A stretch of DNA of 64,000 nucleotides from contig CM060315.1 of NCBI GenBank assembly GCA_030674185.1, forward strand, positions 88,733,415-88,797,414, read 5' to 3'. Of this stretch, positions 8,927 through 20,663 are shown one piece after another. A program made the translations under genes and the position numbers. The notes beneath the pieces are model-generated. The model saw only the letters and a list, made by a program, of their open reading frames with translations, was not told the origin of the DNA and searched no databases. Each line of letters opens with the position of its first letter. Position 1 is the stretch's first letter. The stretch comes from Monoplex corrugatus. Its lineage: Eukaryota > Mollusca > Gastropoda > Littorinimorpha > Ranellidae.

Positions 8927-9310
8927 CACACACACACACACACAGGCACATGCGTGTGCACACACACACACACGCACAGAGGCGCGCACACACAGAGTTG
9001 TGCGCGCGGCACACACACACAGAGGCGTGCACACACACACACAGAGGCACACACACACACACACACACAGAGGCACACACACACAAACACAGAGGCACAC
9101 ACACACACACACAGAGGCACACACACACACAGAGGCACACACACACACACAGAGGCACATACACACACAGGCACATACACACACAGGCACACACACACAA
9201 AGGCACACACACACACAAACACAGAGGCACACACAACACACACACAGAGGCACACACACACACACAGAGGCACACACACACACACACACACAGAGGCACA
9301 TACACCACAG

Positions 9311-9387
<77 letters not shown>
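8927..9387. repeat. (CA)n / CACACAGAGG-type compound array
   Basis: About 460 bp consisting of CA dinucleotides interspersed with a recurring cacacacacacagaggca unit, ending in a nearly pure CA tract (9310-9387). Relative to the minus-strand gene it is a TG-rich intron segment just before exon 4. The long C/V, T/H-rich ORFs here are translations of the repeat. Confidence 0.95.
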
Positions 9388-9389
<2 letters not shown>

Positions 9390-9477
9390 ATCAAATAATC
9401 AAACAGTATATCAGCTTCAGCGTCAGTTTCTCAAAATAACATATCCATTCTCCTAATAAATTCCATACACGCTGATG

Positions 9478-9590
9478 CCATGGACACCAAGTGACTGAGG
9501 AGATCTACATTGATCATGGCACAAACCATTCAACCTGCACATAAGTCTTTTGCACAGGAAAGGCCTTGAACAACAAGGTCCTAAGGCACC
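9478..9590 (-). mobile_element. S1 SINE body fragment
   Basis: The sequence gatgccatggacacc ... gatcatggcacaaacc ... aacctgcacataagt matches the S1 body at 2905-2990. The tRNA-like head is not recognisable here. Confidence 0.55.
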
Positions 9591-9673
9591 TGGGGTGCTA
9601 TACAGAGACTGGCCCACAACAGACCAACAGACAGAAATGGAGAACCTTCGTTGCTGCCCTACACACCCGTGGC

Positions 9674-10011
9674 TTAACCCTATCCCATTCACTCCGGCTG
9701 CATCCGGCCAAACACAGCACTCCTGTATCTGTTCACTCTGGCTGCGGCCGGCCGCATGTTTGCACACATGGCCAGTACTTTTCCATCACGCTGTAACCAT
9801 GAGCTAGCTCACTCTGAATGGATGAAATTTGGCGGGTAGGTCCACGAAGGACCAATGAACTGTAAACACTAAATTAAGACGCCACCACTGGCATCATTCA
9901 CAAGAGAGAAGAAGGAAATGACCACATTCCATTTTTGTCTTTGTGTGAAGGCGAGAAAGATGGCGAATACTAGAAGTTTCACTGCAAGGTATGCAAATGG
10001 GAGAGGGTTAA
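9674..10011. mobile_element. MITE with TTAA flanks (second family)
   Basis: The left end TTAACCCTATCCCATTCA and the complement of the right end, TTAACCCTCTCCCATTTG, form terminal inverted repeats of about 16 bp including the TTAA target. The internal 300 bp has no coding capacity. The TTAA duplication and CCCT start suggest piggyBac-type mobilisation. It lies in HECTD3 intron 3. Confidence 0.7.
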
Positions 10012-10214
10012 TAGGAAGCCAAAAACAAACATGGACTGACAACAGGCAAGGAAATCAGGCAGGTAAGGGGAGAAGAGTGGCAGAACGCTTCAGATGTTTA
10101 CTGCCAATAACTAAACTCCAGGTTCCAGGGTTTATTTCTCAATGAAACCTCAACTATTCTCCTCAATTTGACCGGAATATCAAACTGAACGTCTAGTTCT
10201 TCGGAATGGGACGA

Positions 10215-10325
10215 AAAATGAGTTGGACCCATATGCCTTCTGGCCTGCACACACTGAAGATCCCATGGCAGTTGTAAATCATGAGCCTGCACACATTTAA
10301 GACCCCATGGCAGCTGTAAATCTTG
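10215..10325. repeat. Two tandem copies of a ~52-bp unit
   Basis: The words gcctgcacacactgaagatc and gcctgcacacatttaagacc are each followed by ccatggcag and tgtaaatc. This is a local duplication in intron 3. Confidence 0.7.
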
Positions 10326-10543
10326 AACAGCAGGGCGTTCACCTGGCTGCCCTGGCATAAAATACTGGAGAGAAAGGTTCATTTTTCAGGTCCCTCTCCT
10401 TGAAGACCAATTAGCCTTCTTGCCCTTAAGAAGTCTTGGACAAAAAACTATGAAGAATGGGTGGCGTTGCACTTCGGTGACATGCTGTCAACAGGGGAGA
10501 GTAGCCCAAGTTTCACATGGTAAATACACTGTGAAAAGAACAA

Positions 10544-10790
10544 ATGAATAGAAATATGAATAATAAGAGTAAATGTCCCACTTCCAATCAGAAGGTCCTG
10601 GGTTTGTTTCTGCCTAGATACCCTGGACCTGATGGGTTTAGAATTTGTCCATCTCCCAGGTGCAGACCTGCGCAGATCTGTCAGTGTCTAGGTTGCCTTA
10701 GTGTGCAGATGCATACAGAACACCATCAAATATACATGTAAAAGATCCTGTAAGTCATATCAATGTCTGGTGGCTTAAGGTGACATCAAA
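10544..10790 (+). mobile_element. Probable tRNA-derived SINE, second family
   Basis: The phrase aaggtcctgggtttgtttct resembles a B box. The body contains a tacatgtaaaagatcctgt motif, which I associate with tRNA-SINEs of gastropods. No clear tail or duplication is seen. Family assignment is from memory and uncertain. Confidence 0.4.
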
Positions 10791-10911
10791 ACCCTCAGCA
10801 TGCACACCCACCACAGACAGAGTATGCAGACTGTGCAGGAACAAACTGCCTGCACAGTGTGGGCAAAAGAACGTGCACATGCATGTCTGAGAATATTGAT
10901 ACACTACAGAT

Positions 10912-12780
10912 ACATGAATTGGCTGGCACAAGAATGCAGTAAAATCAATGAACACAACGAAAACAGGAAGTCGAGGGAGCTCTTCAAACAAATAAAAAAA
11001 GTGAAAAAAACAAATTTCAGAGCAACAAACCAATGCATCAACAACAAGGATGGTCACACTCTGACTGAACCAGATGATGTCTTGGATAGGTGGAACGAAT
11101 ATGGCACATCACTTTTTGGCAAGCCTGACAGCCATGAAAATAATTTAGAGCCAAATTTGGAATTGACCCCTGGAGATACGGAACCTGAACCTCTGCTCAG
11201 CGAAGTTGAATCTGCCATTAAAGATCTAAAATGCAGAAAGTCTCCTGGTCTTGACAATATTCCTGGAGAGTTGTTGAAACACTCAGGTGATGGTGGACTC
11301 AAAGTAATGCATCACTTATGCTGCAAGATATGGAAGACTTGTCAATGGCCTACAGACTGGAAGCTCCAAGAATTTGTCATGTTACATAAGAGTGGAAATG
11401 TCAAAGACTGCAACAATTATAGAACAATTGCATGATCAGTCATGCCAGTAAAATACTGCTGATAATAATTTTAAACAGGTTAAAGCCAAAAGTAGAGGAA
11501 GAGCTATCCGACTGTCAGGCAGGCTATAGGAAAAACAGGGGAACAATAGATATGCTGTTTGTACTCCAGATATTGATAGAAAAGATTAGAAACACAGACC
11601 AAGAGATGTTCATCGTTTTCATTGACTACAGCAAAGCGTTTGATAGCGTGATTCACCAAAGTCTTTTCCACTTCATGATCAAAATGGGTTTTCCAAGACA
11701 TCTGGTTTCCCTCATAGCTTCATTATATAATGATCAAAAAGCAACAATCAGATGGAATAATCAAAACTGCAAATTTTTTAACATCACTAAAGGGGTAAGG
11801 CAAGGTTGCATCCTGTCTCCACATCTCTTCAGCATATACACTGAACATATCATGAGAGAAGCAGACATAGAAGACATGGGAGTAAATATTGGTGGTAGAA
11901 ACCTGTCAAATTTACGCTACGCAGATGACACAGGATTACTGGCAGACAACATTACAGGCTCTAGGAGGATCCTGTACAGGGTAGACCGGGTTGGAAAGGC
12001 AGCTGGGCTGGACTTAAATTCAAAGAAGACAAAGGTTATGCATGTTGCAGGTAAATATAACACTAGACAGGACCAGATCATGCTAAACCAAGTCCCTCTA
12101 GAAAATGTCAAGGACTTTAGATATTTAGGTTCAGTCAAGACACACGATGGAACATGCTCAAAAGACATAAAGATGAGAATTGGAATGGCCAAGAACAGTA
12201 TGGTTCAATTGAACAATATTTGGAAAGACCACAGCATAACAGCAGACCTTAAGATAAAACTCTTAAAATGTCTTGTCTGGCCAGTGATGTTATACGGCTG
12301 CGAGGCATGGGCAATGAAGAAAGAGGATGAAAGACGAGTGGAAGCAGCAGAGCTGTGGTTTTACCGAAGACTGCTGAGGGTCAAATGGACGGATAGGCGC
12401 TCAAATGAAAGCATACTGAATGAGTTGGGTACTACACGCAAGCTCCTAGTACTCATACAACGGAGGAAACTGAAATATGTTGGACACGCAATCCGTAATG
12501 AGAGAACAGACTTGATGTCCACTGTCCTCCAAGGTAAAGTGGAAGGAAAGAGAAACAGAGGACGGCCACCTGCATCACTTGCTAGAAACATCACAAACAT
12601 CAGTGGCAAGAAACTCCAGGAGGTGGTCAGACTTAGCCAAGATCGAGAGTGCTGGAGGCAACTTGTGAGGACATCATGTGCAGCGGCCAACACTGTTCCC
12701 GGTGACGCCGACAGGTGAGACAGATACATGAGGGTACACAAATAAAGTGCTAGGTTGGACTTTATCGGCCATATGCATAG
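10912..12780 (+). pseudogene. LINE-A: 5'-truncated non-LTR retrotransposon with reverse transcriptase
   Basis: The copy covers the linker after a missing endonuclease (WLAQECSKIN ... ENRKSRELFKQ), then the RT. Motifs are IVFIDYSKAFDS (catalytic Asp, residue 65 of the 11432-12718 frame), GVRQGCILSP (121-130) and LRYADDTGLL (YADD at 163-166). The C-terminal tail includes GCEAWAMKKEDERR, TVLQGKVEGKRNRGRP and NITNISGKKLQ. A single-base frameshift at about 11433, after the NYRTIA motif, splits the protein in two; otherwise about 600 codons are open. It is antisense to HECTD3 in intron 3, and its 3' flank ends about 25 bp from the exon 3 donor. The clade is probably near RTE, not certain. Confidence 0.9.
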
Positions 12781-12804
12781 ATACATAAATAACCGTGGAC
12801 TCAC

Positions 12805-13036
12805 GCAGTAGGAAGAAACATCGACATGTTCCACATAACTCTTGATGGCGCCGAGAGCGTCGTTGTCTCGAGGGATGTGCTGTGCCATCAGCTGTACCAA
12901 GGCTTCGTCGTGCTCCAGAGACCACACCTGAGGCACGCCACACAACAGCTGAACAGCATCCTTGTCTGGCGGCAGCACATGAGGCTTGTGCTGCTGCAGC
13001 TGCAGCGTGTAGTGAGAATCCACGATCTCCTCCCAT
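12805..13036 (-). CDS. HECTD3: HECTD3 exon 3
   Basis: The exon follows the acceptor gcttttccag. Its first base completes a Thr codon from exon 2, then it encodes WEEIVDSHYTLQLQQHK, further on GVPQVWSLEHDEALVQLMAQ and YVEHVDVSSYC. Human HECTD3 has approximately [31 protein letters not shown] and YVESIDVSSY in the same order. The exon is 232 bp and ends in phase 0 before GTGAGT. It leads into the DOC domain of exon 4. Confidence 0.88.
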
Positions 13037-13097
13037 CTGGAAAAGCGTAAGTCATGATTTACTTTATTTCTCTGTTCAGTAAAAACAAAAACTAAAA

Positions 13098-13236
13098 AGT
13101 GAAAAGCAAAAACTTGAACTTTTTGACTCCCTCACCCTATCCACCAGCTTCCTGCAAGAAGCTGGAGGATAGGATGAGGGAGTCAAAAAGATAAGTTCTT
13201 ACAGTTTGGGAATAGAGTGCAGGAGACAAATGGTTA
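13098..13236. mobile_element. TTAA-type foldback MITE, copy d (diverged)
   Basis: The palindrome gactccctcaccctatccac with its complement gataggatgagggagtc is followed by aggagacaaatggttaa. The left TTAA is not intact. It belongs to the same family as copies a-c and lies in intron 2, next to exon 3. Confidence 0.6.
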
Positions 13237-13334
13237 ACACCATCTTACTCAGGAAGCCTACAGCAGCCAGAGATGTCCAGCCACCATAGGGCCACCCACC
13301 AAGGAAGATTCTGCACTACTGCTAAGTCACTTCA

Positions 13335-13640
13335 GTAGAGTTCAACAGTGAGTCCAATATTTTCTCCCTGGGTCTACCTCGAGCACTTTTTCCCTCCAGC
13401 TTTTCTGTTGTGACTAGGTGCTCAAATTTCTCTTGCCCCATAAAACGTCCTATAAATGTTGCTTGTCTTTTCCTAATCTTCTTCGTTAATGTTCCTTTTG
13501 AGTTTGCTTCTTTCAAGACTGTCTTGTTTGTTTTCTTTGCTGTCCATGGAACACTTACCATTCTTCTTAGAAACCACATTTCAGGTGGCTCAATTTGGCT
13601 CTGACTTTGTGTGTTGACTGTCCTCTTTGCCTGGTAAAAT
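13335..13640 (-). pseudogene. LINE-B fragment
   Basis: Minus-strand translation includes WFLRRMVSVPWTAKKTN, RKRQATFIGRFM and KLEGKSARGRPREK. It lacks the extreme 3' end and the (GAT)n tail, and is 5'-truncated. Confidence 0.85.
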
Positions 13641-14033
13641 GCGACACCATGTGACATCTGGAACTAGGAGGTAACTGTTCAGGCAGTGGAGATAGGCACT
13701 GTTGCTCTGGTTCCCACCTAGCACTCTCAGATCTATGTTTTTTCTTAGCTCTAACTGTGTGTAATGCACAGCAAGATTTAAAGAGTTTGAAGAACAGCAC
13801 TTTTACCAGAACAAGTTTGTACTACTATCACAAATATACTATTGCACAAGACAGTTAAATACATTTCAAATGTACAAGGTGGGTCAAAGATGCTTGGGTG
13901 GTTTTGATTCTTTAATGATACACCTCCATGAGTGGGATATATCTGAAAATGATGGTATGCTATGGCTGCATGGGTACTGATTAAGTGCGATAAACATATC
14001 CGCAAAACCATAAAATTAAAATATATGTCTCAC

Positions 14034-14191
14034 GTGGAGATGGTGGGTTTCTCAAAGTCAACATTGGAGGTTGATTCTTTAGTGACAGGAACAACTGGGG
14101 GCGTCTCCTCCACTGAACTGCGACTGCTGAACAAGAGTAACCATGATTCTGTGTCCACGTTCTCGAACTCGCTGTTGGATGTCAATTTCAC
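14034..14191 (-). CDS. HECTD3: HECTD3 exon 2
   Basis: The exon begins after the acceptor gctatcatttcag in phase 0 with exon 1 and encodes VKLTSNSEFENVDTESWLLL, FSSRSSVEETPPVVP, then NVDFEKPTIS. Human HECTD3 has approximately WVKLTKEQLAEHLGD, LQEGWLLV and GVDYRPVLRW in this span, so the match is weaker but collinear. It is 158 bp and ends AC before GTGAGA, leaving two bases completed by exon 3 (AC plus A). An (AAT/GAT)n run lies immediately upstream of the acceptor. Confidence 0.75.
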
Positions 14192-14197
14192 CTGAAA

Positions 14198-14226
14198 TGA
14201 TAGCAATAATAATAATGATGATGATC
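14198..14226. repeat. (AAT)n/(GAT)n microsatellite near the exon 2 acceptor
   Basis: The run gcaataataataatgatgatgatca lies within 10 bp of exon 2 on the intron 1 side. On the transcribed strand it reads (ATC)/(ATT) and overlaps the polypyrimidine region. Confidence 0.8.
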
Positions 14227-14319
14227 AATAGCTCCAACTGTCTGATCAGACAATGGGCTCAGCTGGCTGTGGAACAGCATTGGCTGTGGCTGAACAAGCT
14301 GATTTTTGAGTGCCAGTCT

Positions 14320-14895
14320 TTGGCTCCCAAAGACATCAAAATAAGAATTGGAATGGCAAAGAAAAAACATGGTCCAACTTAACAACATCGGAAAGACAGA
14401 GGCATACCAAATAGCCTGAAAATTAGACTTCGAAAATGTTTGATCTGGCCGGTCATGATTTATGGCTGTGAAGCCTGGATTCTGAGAAAAACTGATTGCT
14501 TAAGAATCGAGGCAGCAGACATGCGGTTTTATCTGAGACTACTGTGTGTCAAATGGACAGACAGAAGAACTAATGAAAGTGTCCTGGAAGAACTTGATAC
14601 CACCAGAAAACTACTAGCAGACATCAACAAGAGAAGACTAAAACATTTTGGCCATGTATCACGCAGTAAGAACACAGACTTCATGGCAACCATCTTTCAA
14701 GGAAAAACAGTGGCAAAAAGGAAGAAAGGCAGACAGACCTTCAATCTCATACATCGAGAACATATCCAACATCAGTAGCCTAAATATTCAAGACATTCTC
14801 CATAAAAGTCAAGACAGAGCAGCCTGGAGGGAGACAGTGGCATTCAGATGTGCAGCTGCCAACACTGAACCCAGTGACGCCAACAGACAGTCTTT
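14320..14895 (+). pseudogene. LINE-A 3' fragment
   Basis: Translation gives KDIKIRIGMAKK, IWPVMIYGCEAWILRKTD, LCVKWTDRRTNESVLEELDT and later NISSLNIQDILHKSQDRAAW with CAAANTEPSDAN. These are collinear with LINE-A residues near 12160-12710. Frameshifts occur near 14370 and 14750. Both this and the main copy end in the same AAANT-P-DA(N/D)R peptide. Confidence 0.85.
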
Positions 14896-15129
14896 GGCAC
14901 AGCAGACGCACATGAAGGCTGATGGCTGTGGCTGGTGGTTGCTGTCCCAGCTTTCCTTCTCTCTCTTCTTCTGACCACAGTTCAGTTTGTTTCTGCTCTG
15001 CAACTGGATGTCTGCATGTATACAGCCTGTTGCCTGGCACAACAATCTGTGGCTGTTTCTTCCCAAATGTCCATATTGATATCAGCAGACTTCAGGTCAC
15101 CTTTGCAAATGTCCCTATCATCATTATCA

Positions 15130-15215
15130 AAACATAACAACAACAAAAACAATAATTATAATGATGATGATGATGATATAATAACAACAACAATAATGAT
15201 TAATAATAATATGAG
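15130..15215 (+). repeat. Mixed trinucleotide tract (AAC/AAT/GAT)
   Basis: Runs of aac, aat and gatgatgatgat follow one another. It is adjacent to the (CAT)n end of the next LINE-B copy. Confidence 0.75.
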
Positions 15216-15237
15216 ACATAAAGATCAATTACTTGAT

Positions 15238-15640
15238 TCATCATCATCATCATCATCATGTGCCCTGCCACATGGCGTTGGCGATCATGGCCTTCCACAT
15301 GCATCTGCCCCTTGTTGCTGCATGTACATCTTCCACCCTCTCAGTCCTCAGCCACCCTGCAAGTCCATCCAATATTTTCTCCCTGGGTCTACCTGATGTT
15401 CTCTTTCCCTCCAGCTTTCTTGTTGTGACCAGGTGCTCTAATTCCCCTTTCCTCATAAAATGTCCTATAAATGTTGCTTATCTTTTCGTAATCTTCCTTA
15501 TCAATGATCTTCTTGTGTCTGCCTCCATTAAGACTGTCTCGTTTGTTTTCTTTGCTGTTCATGGAGCTTTCAGCATTCTTCTCAGAAACCACATTTCGGC
15601 TGCCTCAATCTTGCTCTGGCTTTGCATGTTGACTGTCCAT
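15238..15640 (-). pseudogene. LINE-B 3' fragment with (GAT)n tail
   Basis: The copy starts on + with catcatcatcatcatcatgt, which is the (GAT)n tail, and encodes on the minus strand MRKGELEHLVTTRKLEGKR and ERVEDVHAATRGR and NAMWQGT. 5'-truncation is at about 15640, next to another catcatcatcat run. Confidence 0.85.
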
Positions 15641-16084
15641 CATCATCATTGCATTATAAAAACTGTTCCAGCTTCTGCGGCCATTAAGGTGGCGTAGAAA
15701 ATAATGGGATGAAAAATTTTTATTTTAAAAAAGGTGAGCACAAAGGCAACCTCCCTGAGTGCTATGATCCTACAAAAATTTTTTTTCGATCAAAAGTTAT
15801 TCTATACCCAATACACAGCTGTTCCATTTTTTTTTCATCGTTGCACTTGACCAGTTTTCTTTGTGCTCAGCTTATTTTGGTTTTGTCACATTTTCTATGC
15901 TGTCTTAATGATCACAGCAGCTGGGACAGTACACTTGTTGAATTCTTGTCCCCTATTAGTTGAGATACAAGATTTGTGCTATCATCCCAATTAAGGAGAA
16001 TCCTGAGATCTTTCCAACACATAGGGCTTAAATGCAGGTATATGACTTAATGCCATGATCATCTTTAATCTTACCCATCACATG

Positions 16085-16165
16085 CCATCTGTGACATCAG
16101 TGCATGTATGGAATTTATTCCAAGGGTGGCAATGTCATCTTGAAAAACTGAAACTGTATGTCAAA
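16085..16165 (+). mobile_element. S1 SINE tail fragment
   Basis: The words gacatcagtgcatgtatgga and tcttgaaaaactgaaactg match the S1 3' region. The surrounding 15660-16630 intron stretch has nothing else recognisable. Confidence 0.5.
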
Positions 16166-16634
16166 TGTCATAAGTTCGATGACTGATAGAAAACTCATTT
16201 TGAAGTGAACACAGATAGGGCAGAAAAGAGAGCATCTTCTTCTGTACAGTGGAGTCCACTTTCACAAAGCTGCCTACAACTACAACAAGTTTCCAAGAAC
16301 AACTTATGCTTAATTTTCCCTCCCATTTCCTTCTCTTTCCTTCTTGTAAAATACTGGTTTTATAACAAATAAAATCTACTACCACACACTATGAATTCCT
16401 CTTTGTATGAATGAGGTGTTGTTTCCTGCAAGCTAAGCTGCTAGGTATAGTCCTGCCCTAGAATGGACAAGTGCTCAAGACTGGTAAAACTGTGCAGCAT
16501 TTGTTACTAGATCTACACTGCATTTATTGTACAGCAATCAGCATACTGTGCTAGATTTCTTCAAGCGCCATTGAAAACTTGCATCCACTTTCGACATCGG
16601 GTGACCTGAATGTGACAACTGTGACATGTCTACA

Positions 16635-16860
<226 letters not shown>

Positions 16861-16867
16861 ACATATA

Positions 16868-19726
16868 TGGGTCATTCTCCTGAAAAGGGGTCAGATTTTG
16901 TAAATGAACATGAAGGTCAAAAATTAAAATTGCTAGTTTGACTTCAAAACCTAGCATAAATTGGAAATTAGGTCTTTATCCTTCCAAACATAAGAGAATC
17001 AGAACAAGAAATTACTTTTTTCTGGTTTTATGTGGCTTTGTGTGTGGTCGATGTCATGAATCTTGGTTGTAACATTGACACTAAATTGCACTGCTAAGCA
17101 CTAAATAAAAACATCATATTTGGTCAAATTAAAAACTGAACTGATTACAAGTACTGACTAACATATTCTACATTAATAGGAACAAGTTTTTAGAAAACTC
17201 TAGACAGAAAGTTAAGTTTTTCACTACACAGCTAACACTCGACGACACACATTCACACAATTTTTTTGGTCATACCTCAGCAAGCCAGAAAATACTGTTA
17301 CATCCATAATATATTTTATTATTGGTTTCTAACATTACATCCATAATATATTTTATGATTGGTTTCTAACATTACATCCATAATATATTTTATGATTGGT
17401 TTCTAACATTACATCCATAATATATTTTATGATTGGTTTCTAACATTACATCCAATATATTTTATGATTGGTTTCTAACATTACATCCATAATATATTTT
17501 CATGATTGGTTATTACTCTAAATTACTCTACTAAAAATATATTTTATGATTGGTTTCTAACATTACATCCAAATATATTTTATGACTGGTTTCTAACATT
17601 ACATCCATAATATATTTTATGATTGGTTTCTAACATTACATCCATAATATATTTTATGATTGGTTTCTAACATTACATCCATAATATATTTTATTATTGG
17701 TTTCTAACAATGGTTTAACTTTTAAAAGAAAACATGCTAGTTACCTTTGTGTCTGATATGCGGGCAACAAAATGTTCACATCTTGGTAGTAACACGGGAC
17801 AGCACACTCTTTATTTTGGTTCTAACACAGACATTACATACGTTAAAGAACACTTAAACAAAAGATTGTTTTGACTTTTTCCTGCAAAAAAAATAATCTA
17901 ACATGAACAAAATTTAAAAAAAAAAATTTGAAAGAAAAAAACAACAACTGGTTTTGTTTGAGATATCACACATGATTAAAAAAAAATCAACAAAACACTT
18001 AATGAAATGCTGCATTATCCTCCTACAAAGTCAACAATAACAAAGTCATTTTCAGAAAGAGTAATGTCCTCTGGCTGTAATATGAGGGTTTTCCATGATC
18101 TTGATCACATCCTTTCTTCCACCCAAGATATGAGATCTTTGTCAGGCCAGGTGTAGTAATTGTCGTGTGACTTCAGCCATTTGATCTGTAGTTCCCAGTT
18201 TCTTTATCATGGAACAGCACCTAAAAACAAAATATGATTGTATGTGTCTAATATAGTAATAATTTGTAATTGTAAAAAGTGGCAAAGTGAAATGAAATTC
18301 ATCTCATTATACAGTATCTCAACACTGACTAAATAACCATTTTTATGCATACCAAAACTACAACAATACCCTACACCGGTTTATTTCAATCTGCAATAAT
18401 TGTAAGGCAGAAATCTACATACAAATGATATCACATTCACTAAACAGAATAGATGCAGACGTTGCAAACGGTAAACACTGCAATTAATGAGAAAATGTTC
18501 AATGCTCTGCTAAAGCCAATTTTGTTGATGTCGAGTTCACGAAAAGAGTTTCGCCACATGATGCTTGATTTCAATCAGTTATTACAAGAAAATCAAATTC
18601 GTTTGAATGGTTAATCAATTACAAAACGTTCTGCATTCATCATACAACCTGCTAAAGTAAGATTGATTTACAATCGATAAAAAATGGCCATCTCACAAAT
18701 CACATTTTTGTGCTTTGCTCCCATGTGGCTCTGAGTCGAAAGGTCTAGCTTTGGAAGTTTCCACAAATCATCATTCAGACATATTCTGTTGTCAGATATA
18801 ATATCCAGTTTAATAAATACTTCATATATGAATACCATGATTCACTTTTAATGACCACTTACCTGCTCTAAACATTCAAATTTGCCGTTGCTTTGCTGCT
18901 ACCGACACTCTCACTCAGGACCTGTTGTTGAAAATCTCAGTCGTAACTGGTGTCTGAATGGAGGACACCGTTTAATTTTAGCTCGGCACACTTTTCCAGC
19001 CAATCACAAGTGTTGTATTTACACACACAGGCTGTCAAACGTAGCCTTCCGCGATTCTGCAGTCTCCAGAAGTTTCGAATTGCCTTTGACGTTCAAAACG
19101 TAGTCCAACAGACATCTTGGTCGTAACCCTAGTGTTGACGCCAAATTGACGATCATACTTTAAATCGATCTGAGAATCATATTCTTTGTCTTCAGGACCA
19201 AATAAATTGTAGATTTCACCGATTTTACTCCTATTTTTTATTTATCATGAGTCAGTCAACTCTTTTGCACATATATATATTCATCCGCGTGGAATTTCAA
19301 CAACTGATGTGTTGACGCCGATGGTTACGACCTGAGAGGTGAAATTTTTAGGCGCATTTTTTTTTCAATGCCCAAAGCTTTTTTTGTTATTACACACACA
19401 CACATTCTGATTTAAACATAACACTTCCAATTCATCATGTTTAATTCCTTTTATTAGCAATTTTCATACATCATTTGTGAAAAGAAAGTTATATTATATA
19501 CAAACTCATGTAACAAAATGGCGGCATAAAATCAGCGTTGTCGATCACATTCTCACAATTTTTAAATACAACCAAGCAATCAACAGCGTTTGTTCTGTGC
19601 ATGGTGTTTATGAATGTATGTGCCATGATATTCACGTAATTATGTGTAAAATGAAACAATAGATTGAAAAATACACGCATTTGAATAATCACACCCCCAT
19701 TTGACCCCCTTTCCAGAGACTGACCC

Positions 19727-19727
<1 letters not shown>
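16868..19727. mobile_element. Candidate 2.86-kb TIR DNA element, no transposase seen
   Basis: The left end TGGGTCATTCTCCTGAAAAG continues to GGGTCA. The complement of the right end is TGGGTCAGTCTCTGGAAAGG and continues to GGGTCA. They agree at 22 of 26 positions. Both ends are bordered by TA (16866-16867, 19728-19729) and by TG microsatellite, as if inserted into a catatatg-like site. The interior is AT-rich, with a 37-bp minisatellite and repeated TTGGTNGTAAC-like words, and no long ORF. It is probably non-autonomous; its superfamily is not recognised. It fills much of HECTD3 intron 1. Confidence 0.55.
17295..17706. repeat. 37-bp minisatellite, about 11 copies
   Basis: The unit is cataatatattttatgattg followed by gtttctaacattacatc. 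Copies vary by one-base indels, and one is interrupted near 17515-17540. It lies inside the candidate TIR element. Confidence 0.95.
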
Positions 19728-19732
<5 letters not shown>

Positions 19733-19763
<31 letters not shown>

Positions 19764-19860
19764 GTGGTGGGGGCATTATTGGTTTTTGTGTGTGTGTGGG
19801 GGTGCATATGTGTGTGTGGGTGTTTGTGTGTTGTGTGTGTGTTTTGTGTGCATGTGTTTC
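19733..19860 (+). repeat. (TG)n-rich tract
   Basis: TG repeats with ggtgggggc interruptions form the right flank of the candidate TIR element. Confidence 0.85.
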
Positions 19861-20530
19861 ATGTGTCATAATGATGACATATAACACAGGGAGTGTTGTG
19901 AATAACACCTGAACATACCAGCAAGGCAACAAACAATTAGCGCTGTGTAAAGTTACAGATTTTTCTTACATGTATGTTGTAATCTTGAGGTTAATTGTAG
20001 GTGAACTCTACTGTCTAATCTGGACAACCTCCACCCAGGCTGGCAGGACCAACACTGTTTTTATATCTTCACCTAGAGATTTAAGTTTTAGTACTTTTAC
20101 AACTGGTAGTGGTATGTTACTCGAGTCACACATCTCCAACATCTGTTGCTCAGCATATCGATCTACAGGAAGTTGCTGGATTACAGTGACCCACCCACAC
20201 CTGATCATTCATGCAGCAAAAACATGGGTCATGTCTTTGTCTTGTTTACATTAGGCAACTACAATTCTCTCCTTCTGATTGCCCATAATGTATTTTTTAG
20301 CAAACTATAAAAAGAAGGTTCAAAATCTTTCACTAAGACAAGTTTTGAAGGATCACAAAAAAATCGATGTTATCAAGTATCAACAGCTTGCTTTCTCTGC
20401 TCTTCTGCTTCAGCATCTCACAGGAGCAGCTTCACCATCAGATCTTTGAATGCCCTTGCTTAATTAAAGGCCCACAGCTGGTCTTTTGAAATTCAAATCA
20501 GTCAATGACTGAAGACTGACTCTCTCATAA

Positions 20531-20550
20531 TATGCAGGTGTGTGTATGTG

Positions 20551-20599
<49 letters not shown>

Positions 20600-20626
20600 G
20601 TGTGTATGTGTGAGTGTGTGTGTGTG

Positions 20627-20660
<34 letters not shown>
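20531..20660 (+). repeat. (TG)n then (GA)n compound microsatellite
   Basis: Pure TG to about 20600 is followed by mixed TG, then (GA) from 20629 to 20658. Confidence 0.9.

Positions 20661-20662
<2 letters not shown>

Positions 20663-20663
<1 letters not shown>

Noticed and set aside
8862..9456. Cys/Val- or Thr/His-rich ORFs in CA arrays (also at 16.6, 23.9, 44.2 and 48.1 kb)
   Set aside because: They are direct translations of CA/TG dinucleotide repeats. Only the 8728-8843 part of one of them is genuine HECTD3 exon.
18882..19103. 73-codon plus-strand ORF inside the TIR element
   Set aside because: It is short, has no recognisable motif or splice support, and is not transposase-like.
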